Shown here in pieces: positions 34,528 through 43,552 of a stretch of DNA of 64,000 bases. Source of the stretch: Collinsella sp. AF02-46-1 (GTDB lineage: Bacteria > Actinomycetota > Coriobacteriia > Coriobacteriales > Coriobacteriaceae); the NCBI RefSeq assembly GCF_003465825.1, contig NZ_QSBV01000001.1, forward strand, positions 1 to 64,000, given 5' to 3'. The translations under genes and the position numbers were made by a program. Below the pieces are notes generated by a model. That model was not told the origin of the DNA and ran no database searches. It worked only from the letters and a program-made list of their open reading frames with translations. Each line of letters starts with the position of its first letter. The first letter of the stretch is position 1.

Positions 34528-36825
34528 ATGGCTGATTCCAGCAAAAAGATGCAGATCGTGTTTGCCTCGGCCGAGTGCGCACCGTTTGTGAAGACCGGCG
34601 GCCTGGGCGACGTGGCGGGCTCGCTGCCTGCAGCGCTTGTGCGCGCCGGCGCCGAGGTCATCGTGATGGTGCCCAAGTACGCCACCATCAAGGACGAGTA
34701 CAAGGCGCAGATGGAGCACTTCTCCGACTTTTACGTGAGCCTGGGCTGGCGCAACGAGTACTGCGGGCTCGAGAAGCTCGAGCACGACGGCGTCACCTAT
34801 ATGTTCATCGACAACGAGCGCTACTTTGCGCGCGACTATCCGTACGGCTTCTTTGATGACGGCGAGCGCTTCGCGTTTTTCTCCAAGGCCATCACCGAGA
34901 GTCTGCAGCACCTGCCGGCCGGTTTTGAGTGTGACATCCTGCACTGCAATGACTGGCAGACGGCACTGGCGCCCGTGTTCTTGCGCGAGTTTTACCAGGG
35001 CCTGCCGCTGTATGACCGCGTCAAGACCGTGTTCTCGATCCACAACGTGGCGTTCCAGGGCCAGTTTAGCGACACCGTGATGGAGGACATCCTGGGTTTG
35101 GCGCACATTCCGGCGGCCGCCTCGCAGCTGCGTTGCGACGCCTGCAGCATCAACTACATGCTGGGCGCCCTGCGCTATGCCGACGCCATCACCACGGTGA
35201 GCCCCACCTATGCCAACGAGATCCAGACGCCCGAGTTTGGCGAGGGCCTGGATGGCGTGCTGCGCGAGCGTTCGTACGCGCTGCAGGGCATCCTTAATGG
35301 CATTGATGTGACAGGCTTTGACCCGGCGACCGACAAGCGCATTGCCGCCAACTACACGGTTGAAGACCGCTCCGGCAAGGCCGTGTGCAAGGCCAAGCTG
35401 CAGGAAGAGCTGGGGCTCGAGGTTCGCGACGACCGCCCGCTCATGGTGATGGTCACGCGCCTGACGCGCCAAAAGGGCATGGACCTGGTCATGTACGCGC
35501 TCGACCGCATTCTGGCCGGCGGCGTGCAGGTGGCGGTGCTGGGCACCGGCGACCGGGACTACGAGGACGGCCTGCGCTACTTCCAGGACAAGTACCCCGG
35601 CACCATGGCCGCGCGCATCGAGTTCGATCCCGCGCTGTCGCAGCGCATGTATGCCGCCGCCGACATGTTCCTAATGCCTTCGAAGTTTGAGCCCTGCGGC
35701 CTGTCGCAGATCATCGCCATGCGCTACGGTACCCTGCCCATCGTGCGCGAGACCGGTGGCCTGAAGGACACTGTGATCCCGTACAACGAGTTTACCGGCG
35801 AGGGTACGGGCTTCTCGTTTAGTAACTTTAACGGCGACGAGATGGGTGACGCCGTGTTCCGCGCGGCGCGTCTGTTCTGGGATAACCGCGACGCCTGGAA
35901 CCAGCTGGTAACGCAGGCCATGAGCCAGGACTTTAGCTGGACGCGCTCGGCCGACAAGTATCTGGACCTGTATTTCTTTATGCATCCGGAGATTGAGCGG
36001 CCGGCGGCTGTTGTCGACGAGCCTGTGGTTGTGGCTGAGAAAGTTGAGGCCGAGCCCGAGCCCAAGGCCGAGTCGGTTGTTGAGGCGCCCGCTGCTGCTG
36101 AGGAGCCCAAGGCTGAGGAGAAGCCGGCTGCGAAGCCTGCGGCAAAGAAGACCACGACTCGTAAGACGACGACTAAAAAGGCCACGACAACAAAGGCCGC
36201 TGCGAGCAAGACCACCACTGCCAAGGCAACTACCGCCAAGGCAGCGACCACGCGCAAGCGCACCACCGCAGCTGTCAAGAAGGCCGCCGAGGCCGAGGTC
36301 GTTCCCGAGGTAAAGGCCGAGACCGCTGCAGCCGAGGTTAAGCCCGCGGCAAAGGCTCCGGCCAAGACCGCCGCCAAGAAGACGACCGCGTCCAAGAGCA
36401 CAACCAAGACCCCTGCCACCAAGAAAGCTACAGCTACCAAGGCCACTGCAACGAAGGCTGCCGCAAAGCCGGCCGCCAAGGTCGAGGAGACGCCTGCCGA
36501 GTCCAAGGCGGAGGCAACCGTCGAGGCCAAGCCTGCCGCCAAGACCACCTCGCGCAAGCGCACGACGACAGCCAAGAAGACCATGGCAAAGACCGCAACT
36601 CCCAAAGCAGAGACTAAGCCCGCTGCTGCCAAAGAGGAGCCCAAGGCCGAGGTAAAGGCCAAGCCGACGCCGAAGGCCGCTGAGGTCAAGGCCGCACCGA
36701 AGGCAGAGGCTAAGCCCGAGCCTGCCAAGGAGACTCCGGTCTCCCCCGCCACTCCGGCCGAGGAAAAGGCTCCGACCAAGAAGACCTCCGTCCGCAAGGC
36801 AACTGCCACCCGCAAGCGCCGCTAA
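34528..36825 (+). CDS. glgA: glycogen synthase with long Lys/Ala-rich tail
   Basis: A 765-residue protein. Residues 1 to about 490 are a normal GT5 glycogen synthase: KTGGLGDVAGSLPAAL binds ADP-glucose, HCNDWQTALAPVF and FSIHNVAFQGQF follow, and the C-terminal half has VTRLTRQKGMD and PSKFEPCGLSQIIAMRYGTLPIVRETGGL. The last 270 residues are low complexity: first acidic (Glu/Pro/Ala), then repeated AKKTTTRKTTTKKAT and PAAKAPAKTAAKK units rich in Lys, Thr and Ala, ending TRKRR. This resembles histone-H1-like bacterial proteins and is not part of the enzyme fold. The second ATG is chosen because GGGAG lies five bases before it. Confidence 0.93.
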   Translation: MADSSKKMQIVFASAECAPFVKTGGLGDVAGSLPAALVRAGAEVIVMVPKYATIKDEYKAQMEHFSDFYVSLGWRNEYCGLEKLEHDGVTYMFIDNERYFARDYPYGFFDDGERFAFFSKAITESLQHLPAGFECDILHCNDWQTALAPVFLREFYQGLPLYDRVKTVFSIHNVAFQGQFSDTVMEDILGLAHIPAAASQLRCDACSINYMLGALRYADAITTVSPTYANEIQTPEFGEGLDGVLRERSYALQGILNGIDVTGFDPATDKRIAANYTVEDRSGKAVCKAKLQEELGLEVRDDRPLMVMVTRLTRQKGMDLVMYALDRILAGGVQVAVLGTGDRDYEDGLRYFQDKYPGTMAARIEFDPALSQRMYAAADMFLMPSKFEPCGLSQIIAMRYGTLPIVRETGGLKDTVIPYNEFTGEGTGFSFSNFNGDEMGDAVFRAARLFWDNRDAWNQLVTQAMSQDFSWTRSADKYLDLYFFMHPEIERPAAVVDEPVVVAEKVEAEPEPKAESVVEAPAAAEEPKAEEKPAAKPAAKKTTTRKTTTKKATTTKAAASKTTTAKATTAKAATTRKRTTAAVKKAAEAEVVPEVKAETAAAEVKPAAKAPAKTAAKKTTASKSTTKTPATKKATATKATATKAAAKPAAKVEETPAESKAEATVEAKPAAKTTSRKRTTTAKKTMAKTATPKAETKPAAAKEEPKAEVKAKPTPKAAEVKAAPKAEAKPEPAKETPVSPATPAEEKAPTKKTSVRKATATRKRR

Positions 36826-36855
36826 TCCTGACGATTAAAACTTAATCCTCAACGC

Positions 36856-36889
36856 AAAAGAGGGCGCCCCAAGCAGGCGCCCTCTTCTT
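36856..36889 (+). terminator. terminator of glg operon
   Basis: A GC-rich stem GAGGGCGCC/GGCGCCCTC (36860-36868 and 36876-36884) with a seven-base loop, preceded by A residues and followed by TTCTT, 34 bases after glgA stops. Confidence 0.8.
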
Positions 36890-36915
36890 GGTTGAACCCC
36901 GCATTAAAAAGAGGG

Positions 36916-37049
36916 CCGGTTTACTACGACAAAATGGCTCCGGCCGACCACGGCGAGTAATCATCGAAATTGGCAACGCTTCTACCTGCAGTTTTAATAT
37001 CACTAAAATGACTGTGGTTGAGATCATTCAATTCGTCGTAGTAAACCGG
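36916..37049. repeat. 134-bp element with 15-bp terminal inverted repeats
   Basis: Perfect inverted repeats CCGGTTTACTACGAC (36916-36930) and its complement (37035-37049) bound an AT-richer 104-base centre without a gene. The layout suits a miniature transposable element or a structured RNA. It lies between the glg terminator and the GH13-GH77 gene; the rest of this 429-base gap holds one operator-like site. Confidence 0.55.
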
Positions 37050-37113
37050 AGCTGTTTTGTTTGGCTACAAATACTATCTACATAGGCGTTTTCGAGTATC
37101 GCGATAATGTGGA

Positions 37114-37131
37114 TGGTAAAACGATTTTCTA
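37114..37131. promoter_or_regulatory. operator-like site before GH13-GH77 gene
   Basis: TGGTAAAACGATTTTCTA contains the same TGGTAAAAC half-site seen before glgB and a CG-centred TAAAACGATTTT core. It lies 124 bases upstream of the start codon. Co-regulation is inferred from the shared motif. Confidence 0.42.
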
Positions 37132-37254
37132 GGACAACCGTTCGCCGATAATGAGCGGCTGTAGTTTATACAACTAAAGTGCAACGATATACTTAAGTAT
37201 TGTGCGTTAAGCCCATGGCCCGCTGGCCATGATTGTATAGAACTGGACCGTACT

Positions 37255-40200
37255 ATGAGATTGATTCACAACAGCCGTCTGCCGCAGTTTCGCACTCCGT
37301 TTGGCGCTGTGACCACTGGAACTTCCGTTGCACTCTCGGTGATTTTGGAGGATGCCGATCCCAACCAGGCAACGCTTACGCTGCGCACCTGGATCGATGA
37401 AATCGGTGAGTCTCTGTATCCCATGACGCACGAGGGCGACGGCATATTTACCGTAGAGCTTGAGTGCACCGAGCCCTGTCTTATCTGGTACAGCTTTATA
37501 TGCAATATCGAGGGCCAACCCGAGGTTCGCTTGGGCGCGCCGCAAGGCCGCACCGGCGGCGAGGGCGTAACCTACGACTACGCCGAGGTCCCGTCCTTCC
37601 AGATTACCGTCTACAAGCACCGCGAAGTTCGTCCCGAGTGGTACGAGCGTGGCATGGTTTACCAGATCTTCCCCGACCGCTATGCACGCGACGAAAACTG
37701 GCGCGAGCGCACGCAGACCGAAGTCGAAAAGCCTCGCAACGGAATCCAGCGCCGCATGGTCGAGGACTGGAATGAACCGCCCGAGTACAAGCGTGCCGAA
37801 GACGGCTCCATCAAGACCTGGGATTTTTACGGTGGCTCGCTCAAGGGTATCCAAAATGACCTGCCCCGCATCGCGGAGCTGGGCTTCACGGCCATTTACC
37901 TCAACCCCATCTTTGAGGCCGCGAGCAACCACCGCTACGACACGGCCGACTACACCAAGATCGACCCGATCCTGGGCACCGAGCAGGACTTTACCGAGCT
38001 GTGCCAGGCAGCCGAGAAGCTGGGCATCTCCATCATCCTGGACGGCGTCTTTAACCATACGGGCGATGACTCGATCTATTTCAACCGCTACGGCAACTAC
38101 CCCGGCGTGGGCGCCTGGCAGAGCGAGGATTCGCCGTGGCGCGATGCGTTTTATTTCCACGAGGACGGCTCGTATGACTGCTGGTGGGGCGTGGGCAACA
38201 TGCCCGCCATCAATGAGAGCTCCGAGCTGGTACGCGAGCGGCTCCTGGGCAAGGACGGCGTGATCCGTAAATGGCTACGTGCCGGCGCTCATGGCTGGCG
38301 CCTGGACGTGGCCGACGAGCTTTCCGACGACTTCCTGGCCGAGATAAAAAAGGCCGTGCTCGCCGAGAAGCCTGACGCACTGTTGCTCGGCGAAGTCTGG
38401 GAAGACGCCTCTAACAAGATTAGCTACGGCCATCTGCGCCGCTACCTGCAGGGATCCGAGCTGGACTCTGCTATGGATTACCCCTTCCGCGACGTGGTCA
38501 TCGGCTTTTTGATGGGCTACAAGAACGCCTACGAGGCCGCCGAGGATATCGAGACCCTGCGCGAGAACTACCCGAGCGAGGCATTGTCCTGCGCGCTCAA
38601 TCTGCTTTCGAGCCACGACCGCCCGCGTATCATCTCGGTACTCGGCGGCGGCCCCGACGAGTCGCAGCTGCCCGAGTGCGAGCACAGCAAGTGGCGTCTG
38701 GACGAGAACTCGATGGGCCTGGCCAAGAGCCGTTTTTGGCTTGCAACGCTTATGCAGATGACCTTCCCCGGCGTGCCTTCAATTTACTACGGCGACGAAT
38801 ACGGCCTGGAGGGCCTTACCGATCCGGGCAACCGCCGCACCCTGCCGACCAAGGACCAACTGCACGACTTCGATACGCTGGCTATTGTCAAAAACGCCTC
38901 TGCGGTACGCCGCGCACTGCCGTTTATGATCGACGGCGAGATCAAGGCCTTCGCGCTCAACGACGAGGTGCTGGCCTACAACCGCACGGGCAAGAATGGC
39001 GAGTCCGCGACGGTTATCATCAACCGCAGCCTGCGCAATTCGCACCGCGTGACGATTCCGGCGCTCGGCGAATGCGCGAGTGACGTGATCAGCGGTCACG
39101 AATGCGAGATCCACAACGGTACGGTCACGCTCGATCTGTATCCGCTGGGCTCGTCGATCATCTATCACCATGCCGAGCAGCGCCTGCAGGAGCCGCTCGA
39201 TCACGGCGCGGGCGTCGTTTGTCATATCACCTCGGTACCCACCGACGACGGCAAGCCCGGCACGATCGGCGCACCCACGCGTCGCTTTATCGACCATCTG
39301 GCCGCCATGGGCATGCGCTACTGGCAGGTCCTGCCCGTCAACCCAACGGACTTCTTCCGCTCCCCTTACGCCGGGCCTTCGGCCTTTGCGGGCAATATTG
39401 ACCTGCTGCCCGAAAGCCAAGAGGAGCTGGCGGCCGACTTTGAGACTTGGAAGGCCCGTGGCGGCGAGGATGCAGACCCGCTCTACACGGCGTTTAAGCA
39501 TCGCAACGCCGATTGGCTCGAGAAGTACTGCGTCTACATGGCCGTCAAGAAGTACTTTGAGGGCGAGTCGCGCCACGATTGGCCGGCAGATGTCGCGCGC
39601 TACAACGAGCATCTGATTGACGACAAACGTTTCCACGACGAGGCAGAGCTGCAGGCGTACATGCAGTACCGCTTTGACCTTGCCTGGTGCGAGCTCATGA
39701 ACTATGCGCACAAGAAGGGCATCGAGGTCATCGGCGACATTCCCATGTACGTTTCGGACGATTCGGCCGACGCGTGGAGCGAGCCCGAAAACTTCTGGCT
39801 TTCCGATACCGGCAAGGCAATCGAGATCTCCGGTGCGCCGCCCGATAACTTTGCGCCCGAGGGCCAGGTGTGGGGCAACCCGACGTTCCGCTGGGACCAC
39901 ATGAAGCAGAACGGCTACCGCTGGTGGATGGACCGCCTGCGTCGCGCGTTCTCGCTCTACGACCGTGTGCGCCTGGACCACTTCCTGGGCTTCCACAGCT
40001 ACTTTAGCATTCCCGCAGGCAAGGCCTGCGCCGACGGCCGCTGGCTGGCGGGTCCGGGCAAGGACCTGTTCCAAACCGCCTTTGACGAGCTGGGTCCGCT
40101 CAACTTTATCGCCGAGGACCTAGGCTACCTGACGCCCGGTGTTCGCGCCATGGCTTCGACCTGCGGCTTCCCCGGCATGGTCGTGCTGGAGTTTAGCGAT

Positions 40201-40551
40201 TACGACGTTCGCTGCGGCGTGCATCCAACGCCGGGCAAGATTCTATACACCTCGACGCACGATACGTCGACACTCGCCGGTTGGTGCACGCGCTCCTTTG
40301 CTGGCGGCGACGAGCCGAGCGGTGTTGAGGTGGCGGCCAAGCTGATGGGCGACGCGCTCGCAAGCAATGCTCCCCTGGTGATGATGCCGCTGCAGGATGT
40401 CCTGGGGCTTAGCGACGACGCGCGCATGAACGTGCCGGGTGTCGCCACGGGCAACTGGACCTGGCAGGCCGATGAGGCAGACGTTGCGGCCGCTGAGGGC
40501 AAAACTGCACAGCTCCTGCGCAACACCCATAGATTCTGGGGCGAAGCGTGA
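37255..40551 (+). CDS. GH13 amylase/debranching domain fused to 4-alpha-glucanotransferase
   Basis: A 1098-residue two-enzyme fusion. After a short N-terminal beta domain, residues about 130-640 are a GH13 neopullulanase/GlgX-like unit with GMVYQIFPDRYARD, nucleophile Asp351 (GWRLDVADE), acid/base Glu380 (LLGEVWED) and stabiliser Asp455 (SSHDRP). Residues about 650-1098 are a GH77 MalQ unit with WQVLPVNPTDFFRSPY, nucleophile Asp908 (RVRLDHFLGFHSYF), Glu954 (FIAEDLGYLTPG) and Asp1003 (STHDTSTLAGW). It should hydrolyse or debranch limit dextrins and disproportionate the maltodextrins for GlgP. Similar bifunctional proteins are known. All catalytic residues are present. No clear ribosome site precedes the ATG. 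Confidence 0.93.
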   Translation: MRLIHNSRLPQFRTPFGAVTTGTSVALSVILEDADPNQATLTLRTWIDEIGESLYPMTHEGDGIFTVELECTEPCLIWYSFICNIEGQPEVRLGAPQGRTGGEGVTYDYAEVPSFQITVYKHREVRPEWYERGMVYQIFPDRYARDENWRERTQTEVEKPRNGIQRRMVEDWNEPPEYKRAEDGSIKTWDFYGGSLKGIQNDLPRIAELGFTAIYLNPIFEAASNHRYDTADYTKIDPILGTEQDFTELCQAAEKLGISIILDGVFNHTGDDSIYFNRYGNYPGVGAWQSEDSPWRDAFYFHEDGSYDCWWGVGNMPAINESSELVRERLLGKDGVIRKWLRAGAHGWRLDVADELSDDFLAEIKKAVLAEKPDALLLGEVWEDASNKISYGHLRRYLQGSELDSAMDYPFRDVVIGFLMGYKNAYEAAEDIETLRENYPSEALSCALNLLSSHDRPRIISVLGGGPDESQLPECEHSKWRLDENSMGLAKSRFWLATLMQMTFPGVPSIYYGDEYGLEGLTDPGNRRTLPTKDQLHDFDTLAIVKNASAVRRALPFMIDGEIKAFALNDEVLAYNRTGKNGESATVIINRSLRNSHRVTIPALGECASDVISGHECEIHNGTVTLDLYPLGSSIIYHHAEQRLQEPLDHGAGVVCHITSVPTDDGKPGTIGAPTRRFIDHLAAMGMRYWQVLPVNPTDFFRSPYAGPSAFAGNIDLLPESQEELAADFETWKARGGEDADPLYTAFKHRNADWLEKYCVYMAVKKYFEGESRHDWPADVARYNEHLIDDKRFHDEAELQAYMQYRFDLAWCELMNYAHKKGIEVIGDIPMYVSDDSADAWSEPENFWLSDTGKAIEISGAPPDNFAPEGQVWGNPTFRWDHMKQNGYRWWMDRLRRAFSLYDRVRLDHFLGFHSYFSIPAGKACADGRWLAGPGKDLFQTAFDELGPLNFIAEDLGYLTPGVRAMASTCGFPGMVVLEFSDYDVRCGVHPTPGKILYTSTHDTSTLAGWCTRSFAGGDEPSGVEVAAKLMGDALASNAPLVMMPLQDVLGLSDDARMNVPGVATGNWTWQADEADVAAAEGKTAQLLRNTHRFWGEA

Positions 40552-40639
40552 TAAAACCCCCGATATAGGGTACAGTTACAGCTGTTTGAATTTATGCGGG
40601 CAGAGCGATCTGCCCGCTTTGTGCTGAAAAGGAAGTATT

Positions 40640-40876
40640 ATGGCGCGCTACGATTACAAGTGCTCGAGTTGCGGCAACGTGTTTGAGGTTGAGCATCCCA
40701 TGTCCGAGACCCCCGAGGTCGTGTGTCCGAGCTGCGGCGCTCCGGCGACAAAAACGTTCTCGGCAAGCGGCATCAAGTTTGAGGGCAGCGGCTTCTACAA
40801 CACCGACCAGCGCAGCGGAGGCTCCAGCACCAACGCCACCAACGGCTGCTGCGCCAACTGCCCGCACAGCCACTAA
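40640..40876 (+). CDS. FmdB-family zinc-ribbon protein
   Basis: A 78-residue putative regulatory protein. The start ARYDYKCSSCGNVFE and the following CPSCGAPATKTFSASGIKFEGSGFYNTD match the FmdB/CxxC_CxxC_SSSS family, with two CxxC knuckles that should bind zinc. A C-terminal Cys cluster (CCANC) adds further ligands. AAAGGAAG precedes the ATG. A terminator follows directly, so it is a single-gene unit. The family name comes from a formamidase-operon regulator, but its function in most bacteria is unclear. Confidence 0.9.
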   Translation: MARYDYKCSSCGNVFEVEHPMSETPEVVCPSCGAPATKTFSASGIKFEGSGFYNTDQRSGGSSTNATNGCCANCPHSH

Positions 40877-40883
40877 GAACAAC

Positions 40884-40922
40884 GCAGCCCCGCGACCGGC
40901 ACCGATCGCGGGGCTGCTTCTT
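40884..40922 (+). terminator. terminator after FmdB-like gene
   Basis: A twelve-base perfect stem GCAGCCCCGCGA/TCGCGGGGCTGC (40884-40895, 40906-40917) with a ten-base loop, followed by TTCTTTA. Confidence 0.82.
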
Positions 40923-40944
40923 TAGCTACCCAGGTTTCCTTATG

Positions 40945-41011
40945 AGTTGCGGTGAAATAAGGACTGATTGGCGGCTAGAAGCCGCTATTCAATCCCTATT
41001 TCACCGCAACT
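40945..41011. repeat. AGTTGCGGTGAAATA hairpin element, copy 1
   Basis: A 67-base imperfect hairpin whose ends are AGTTGCGGTGAAATA and its complement, with an inner stem GCGGCT/AG.CCGC. It lies between the convergent FmdB-like and rsmB genes. A second copy with the same ends occurs at 57329-57397. Confidence 0.65.
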
Positions 41012-41017
41012 TAGTCG

Positions 41018-42418
41018 TTACTTGCGGACCAGGCGGGCGCAGAAGTGGCCGTCGTAGGAGTCGGCGTTTACCGGCACGCTTTGGAAAAGGCCACGATCGT
41101 TTTGACGAACGGCCACCAGCTTCTTGGCCTGTGCGAAATCGGGCAGCTGCAGAATCTGGGCTTCGGAGAACGGTGCCACGGTAAAGCCGGCGCCCTCGGG
41201 AGAAGCCAGGAAGGCATCCACGACCTGCGTGTTCTCTTCATCAAAAACCGAGCAGGTAGCATAGATAAGTTCACCACCGGCAGCCACGCGCGCGGCTGCT
41301 TCCTTGAGCATCGTCAGCTGCAGACGGGGCAGCTCAGTCGTAACGTCGTTCTCGGTCAGACGCCACGGAATCTCGGGGTGGCGGCGCATGGTGCCGGTGC
41401 CAGAGCACGGCGCATCGATAAAGACCGTGTCGAACAGGGCGGGTTCGCCAAGCATCGCGTCAAAGGACGTAAGCACCTCATTGAGCTCGCAGGCATCGCC
41501 CGACACCGTACGAACACCTGAGATACCCGCCTTGTGCAGGCGCGCGAGATTCTGATCGCACTTACGATCGTGCAGATCGAGCGCAGTATGCTGACGCTCG
41601 TACCCGGCACGCTTGGCCTGGCACATCATCACGTAGGTCTTGGTGCCGCGACCGGCGCCAATCTCCAGGCAACGACCGGGACGTGTCGCGGCAGTAGCGA
41701 TAAGCTGAGCGTTGAGGTCCGAGGCAACCGCGGCAGCACGCTCAAACACGCCCGATGCAACCGCGACCTGCGCATCGACCGGAGCATGGCAGCCCGGGAA
41801 GACAGGAGCGACGAGCTGCGAGATATACGGGTCGGGTTTGGTCGCAAACGCGTTCTCATGCAGGGCCAGCGGCGCGGGGGCCAGATTGCCGGCGAAGTTC
41901 AGCGCGCCCTCGGGCGTATCGAACGAGGCAATAATTCGAGCGCACAGCCAGCGCGGCAGACCCATCAGGCGCGACAGACGAACCAAGCGTCGCTCAGACT
42001 CACCCACATCGGACGCCGTGGCAAAGTCCTCAACGTTGTCCGCAACCTTATGCAGCACGGCGTTCGCCAGACCGGCGGCCGATTTAGCACCGCTGCGAAC
42101 CAGCTCAACGCCCTGGCTCACGGCAACGCGACCCGGGGTATGCAGGTAGAGCATCTCGAAGGCCGAGATGCGAAGCGCCATGCGAACGCGCGGCGCGACC
42201 TTTTTGGGCTTATCCAAAAATTGATCGAGCAACTCATCCAAAATACCCTGCGTGGCGGCAACACCAAGCGCCAAACGGGCGGCAAAAGCAGAATCGCGCT
42301 GGTCAATGGCCTTGGCGGAAGCACGTGAAGACAACACGTCACGTGCGTACATACCGCGACGATCGGCCTCCATCAACACATCGAGCGCAAGCTTGCGCGC
42401 GGGAGACAACTTGCTCAT
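41018..42418 (-). CDS. rsmB: 16S rRNA (cytosine-5)-methyltransferase RsmB
   Basis: A 466-residue protein with an N-terminal NusB-like RNA-binding domain (about 1-140; FEMLYLHTPGRVAVSQGVELVR) and a Rossmann methyltransferase domain. The SAM loop is CLEIGAGRGTKT; the two catalytic Cys are in DAPCSGTGTMRRHPE and YATCSVFDEEN. RsmB methylates C967 of 16S rRNA in E. coli. The start overlaps the fmt stop as ATGA. It closes the conserved priA-def-fmt-rsmB order on the minus strand. Confidence 0.92.
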   Translation of the reverse strand: MSKLSPARKLALDVLMEADRRGMYARDVLSSRASAKAIDQRDSAFAARLALGVAATQGILDELLDQFLDKPKKVAPRVRMALRISAFEMLYLHTPGRVAVSQGVELVRSGAKSAAGLANAVLHKVADNVEDFATASDVGESERRLVRLSRLMGLPRWLCARIIASFDTPEGALNFAGNLAPAPLALHENAFATKPDPYISQLVAPVFPGCHAPVDAQVAVASGVFERAAAVASDLNAQLIATAATRPGRCLEIGAGRGTKTYVMMCQAKRAGYERQHTALDLHDRKCDQNLARLHKAGISGVRTVSGDACELNEVLTSFDAMLGEPALFDTVFIDAPCSGTGTMRRHPEIPWRLTENDVTTELPRLQLTMLKEAAARVAAGGELIYATCSVFDEENTQVVDAFLASPEGAGFTVAPFSEAQILQLPDFAQAKKLVAVRQNDRGLFQSVPVNADSYDGHFCARLVRK

Positions 42419-43335
42419 GACAGTACACCCCACCTAAGTTCGGCACCCTGCAGGCCGGCAGCCCAGGCAGAGGCAGCCATTGCACGCTTGCCATCGGGCT
42501 TAACCTCGAGCAGTTCAACAGCGCCATCAGAAAGGCCCAGGTAGACACGCTTGGCCTTAACGAGAACCTGACCCTCGCCAAGCGACACATCGGAAAGCGC
42601 AGCATCGAGCACGCGAACCATCTTGCCGGCAATCACGCAACGGGCAGGCGCGGTATCGGACGAAGCGAGCACATGGCGCACGCAATCGAGCGCCGCCATC
42701 TGCGGATCCAGACGCATCTCCTGCTTGGAAATCTTGGCAGCATGAGTGACGAGCGACTCATCCTGCTCAGTCCACACGGCGGTGCCATCAGCAAGCGAAG
42801 GAAGCGTATCGGCAAGCAATTTGCCGCCAAGCTCAGCAAGCTCCATGGTCAGCGCCTCAGCATGCTTACCGGCAACCGACGTCGAGGCCTGCGCGCAATA
42901 AGCACCAGTATCAACGCCATGCCCAATGCGCATAATAGAAACGCCAGCAACCTCGTCACCAGCAAGAATCGCACGCTGAATGGGAGCAGCGCCACGCCAA
43001 CGAGGCAACAGCGAAGCATGAACATTCACAATACCAAGCGGCGCCATATGCAGCACCTCATCAGGCAAAATGCAGCCATAGGCAGCCACACAGAAAATAT
43101 CAGCCTGCGCAGCCTGGAGCGCCTCAACAACCTCAGGCGTCATGCGATTTGCCTCAATAACCGGCAACCCCAGCTCAAGCGCCTTGGCCTTAACAGGAGA
43201 AGGCTCAAGCTTCTTACCACGCCCACGAACAGCATCGGGACGAGTAATAACAAGCGCAATCTCGTTCCCAGCCTCAACAAGCGAAGTCAGCGAAGGCACA
43301 GCAAAATCAGGCGTACCCATAAACACAATACGCAT
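42415..43335 (-). CDS. fmt: methionyl-tRNA formyltransferase
   Basis: A 306-residue enzyme that formylates initiator Met-tRNA. The N-terminus MRIVFMGTPDFAVPSL, the catalytic segment NVHASLLPRWRGAAPIQRAI (Asn, His) and the downstream MRIGHGVDTGAY (Asp) are intact, followed by the C-terminal OB-like tRNA-binding domain. Length is typical. It is coupled to rsmB. The 362-base gap upstream, before def, contains a 137-bp palindromic element; its remaining 210 bases next to fmt show no supportable gene. Confidence 0.95.
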   Translation of the reverse strand: MRIVFMGTPDFAVPSLTSLVEAGNEIALVITRPDAVRGRGKKLEPSPVKAKALELGLPVIEANRMTPEVVEALQAAQADIFCVAAYGCILPDEVLHMAPLGIVNVHASLLPRWRGAAPIQRAILAGDEVAGVSIMRIGHGVDTGAYCAQASTSVAGKHAEALTMELAELGGKLLADTLPSLADGTAVWTEQDESLVTHAAKISKQEMRLDPQMAALDCVRHVLASSDTAPARCVIAGKMVRVLDAALSDVSLGEGQVLVKAKRVYLGLSDGAVELLEVKPDGKRAMAASAWAAGLQGAELRWGVLS

Positions 43336-43552
43336 AAAGAACGTCTCCCCTCAACCAAAGCCGAGACGGCTACAAACAACAGCGGAAAGCCAAGTACCCA
43401 GCCCATCCGCAATAACAATTCAACAAGAACAAATATACCCAAAACCAAAGAAAGAGCCGCAATAAAAGCAGCTCTCTCTCAACAAAGACTATCAGCGAAG
43501 ACGCCCCTCCCTGGCCCGACGGCACCCGGGCGAAAAGGAGCACGAAAACGCA

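Noticed and set aside
34498..36815. Long minus-strand frames opposite glgA
   Set aside because: They come from the biased Lys/Ala codons of the GlgA tail read backwards and from the glgA frame itself.
43370..43500. Hydrophobic minus-strand peptide between def and fmt
   Set aside because: Leu/Phe/Trp-rich but without a start codon plus ribosome site; it is the chance tail of a frame running through the palindromic element.
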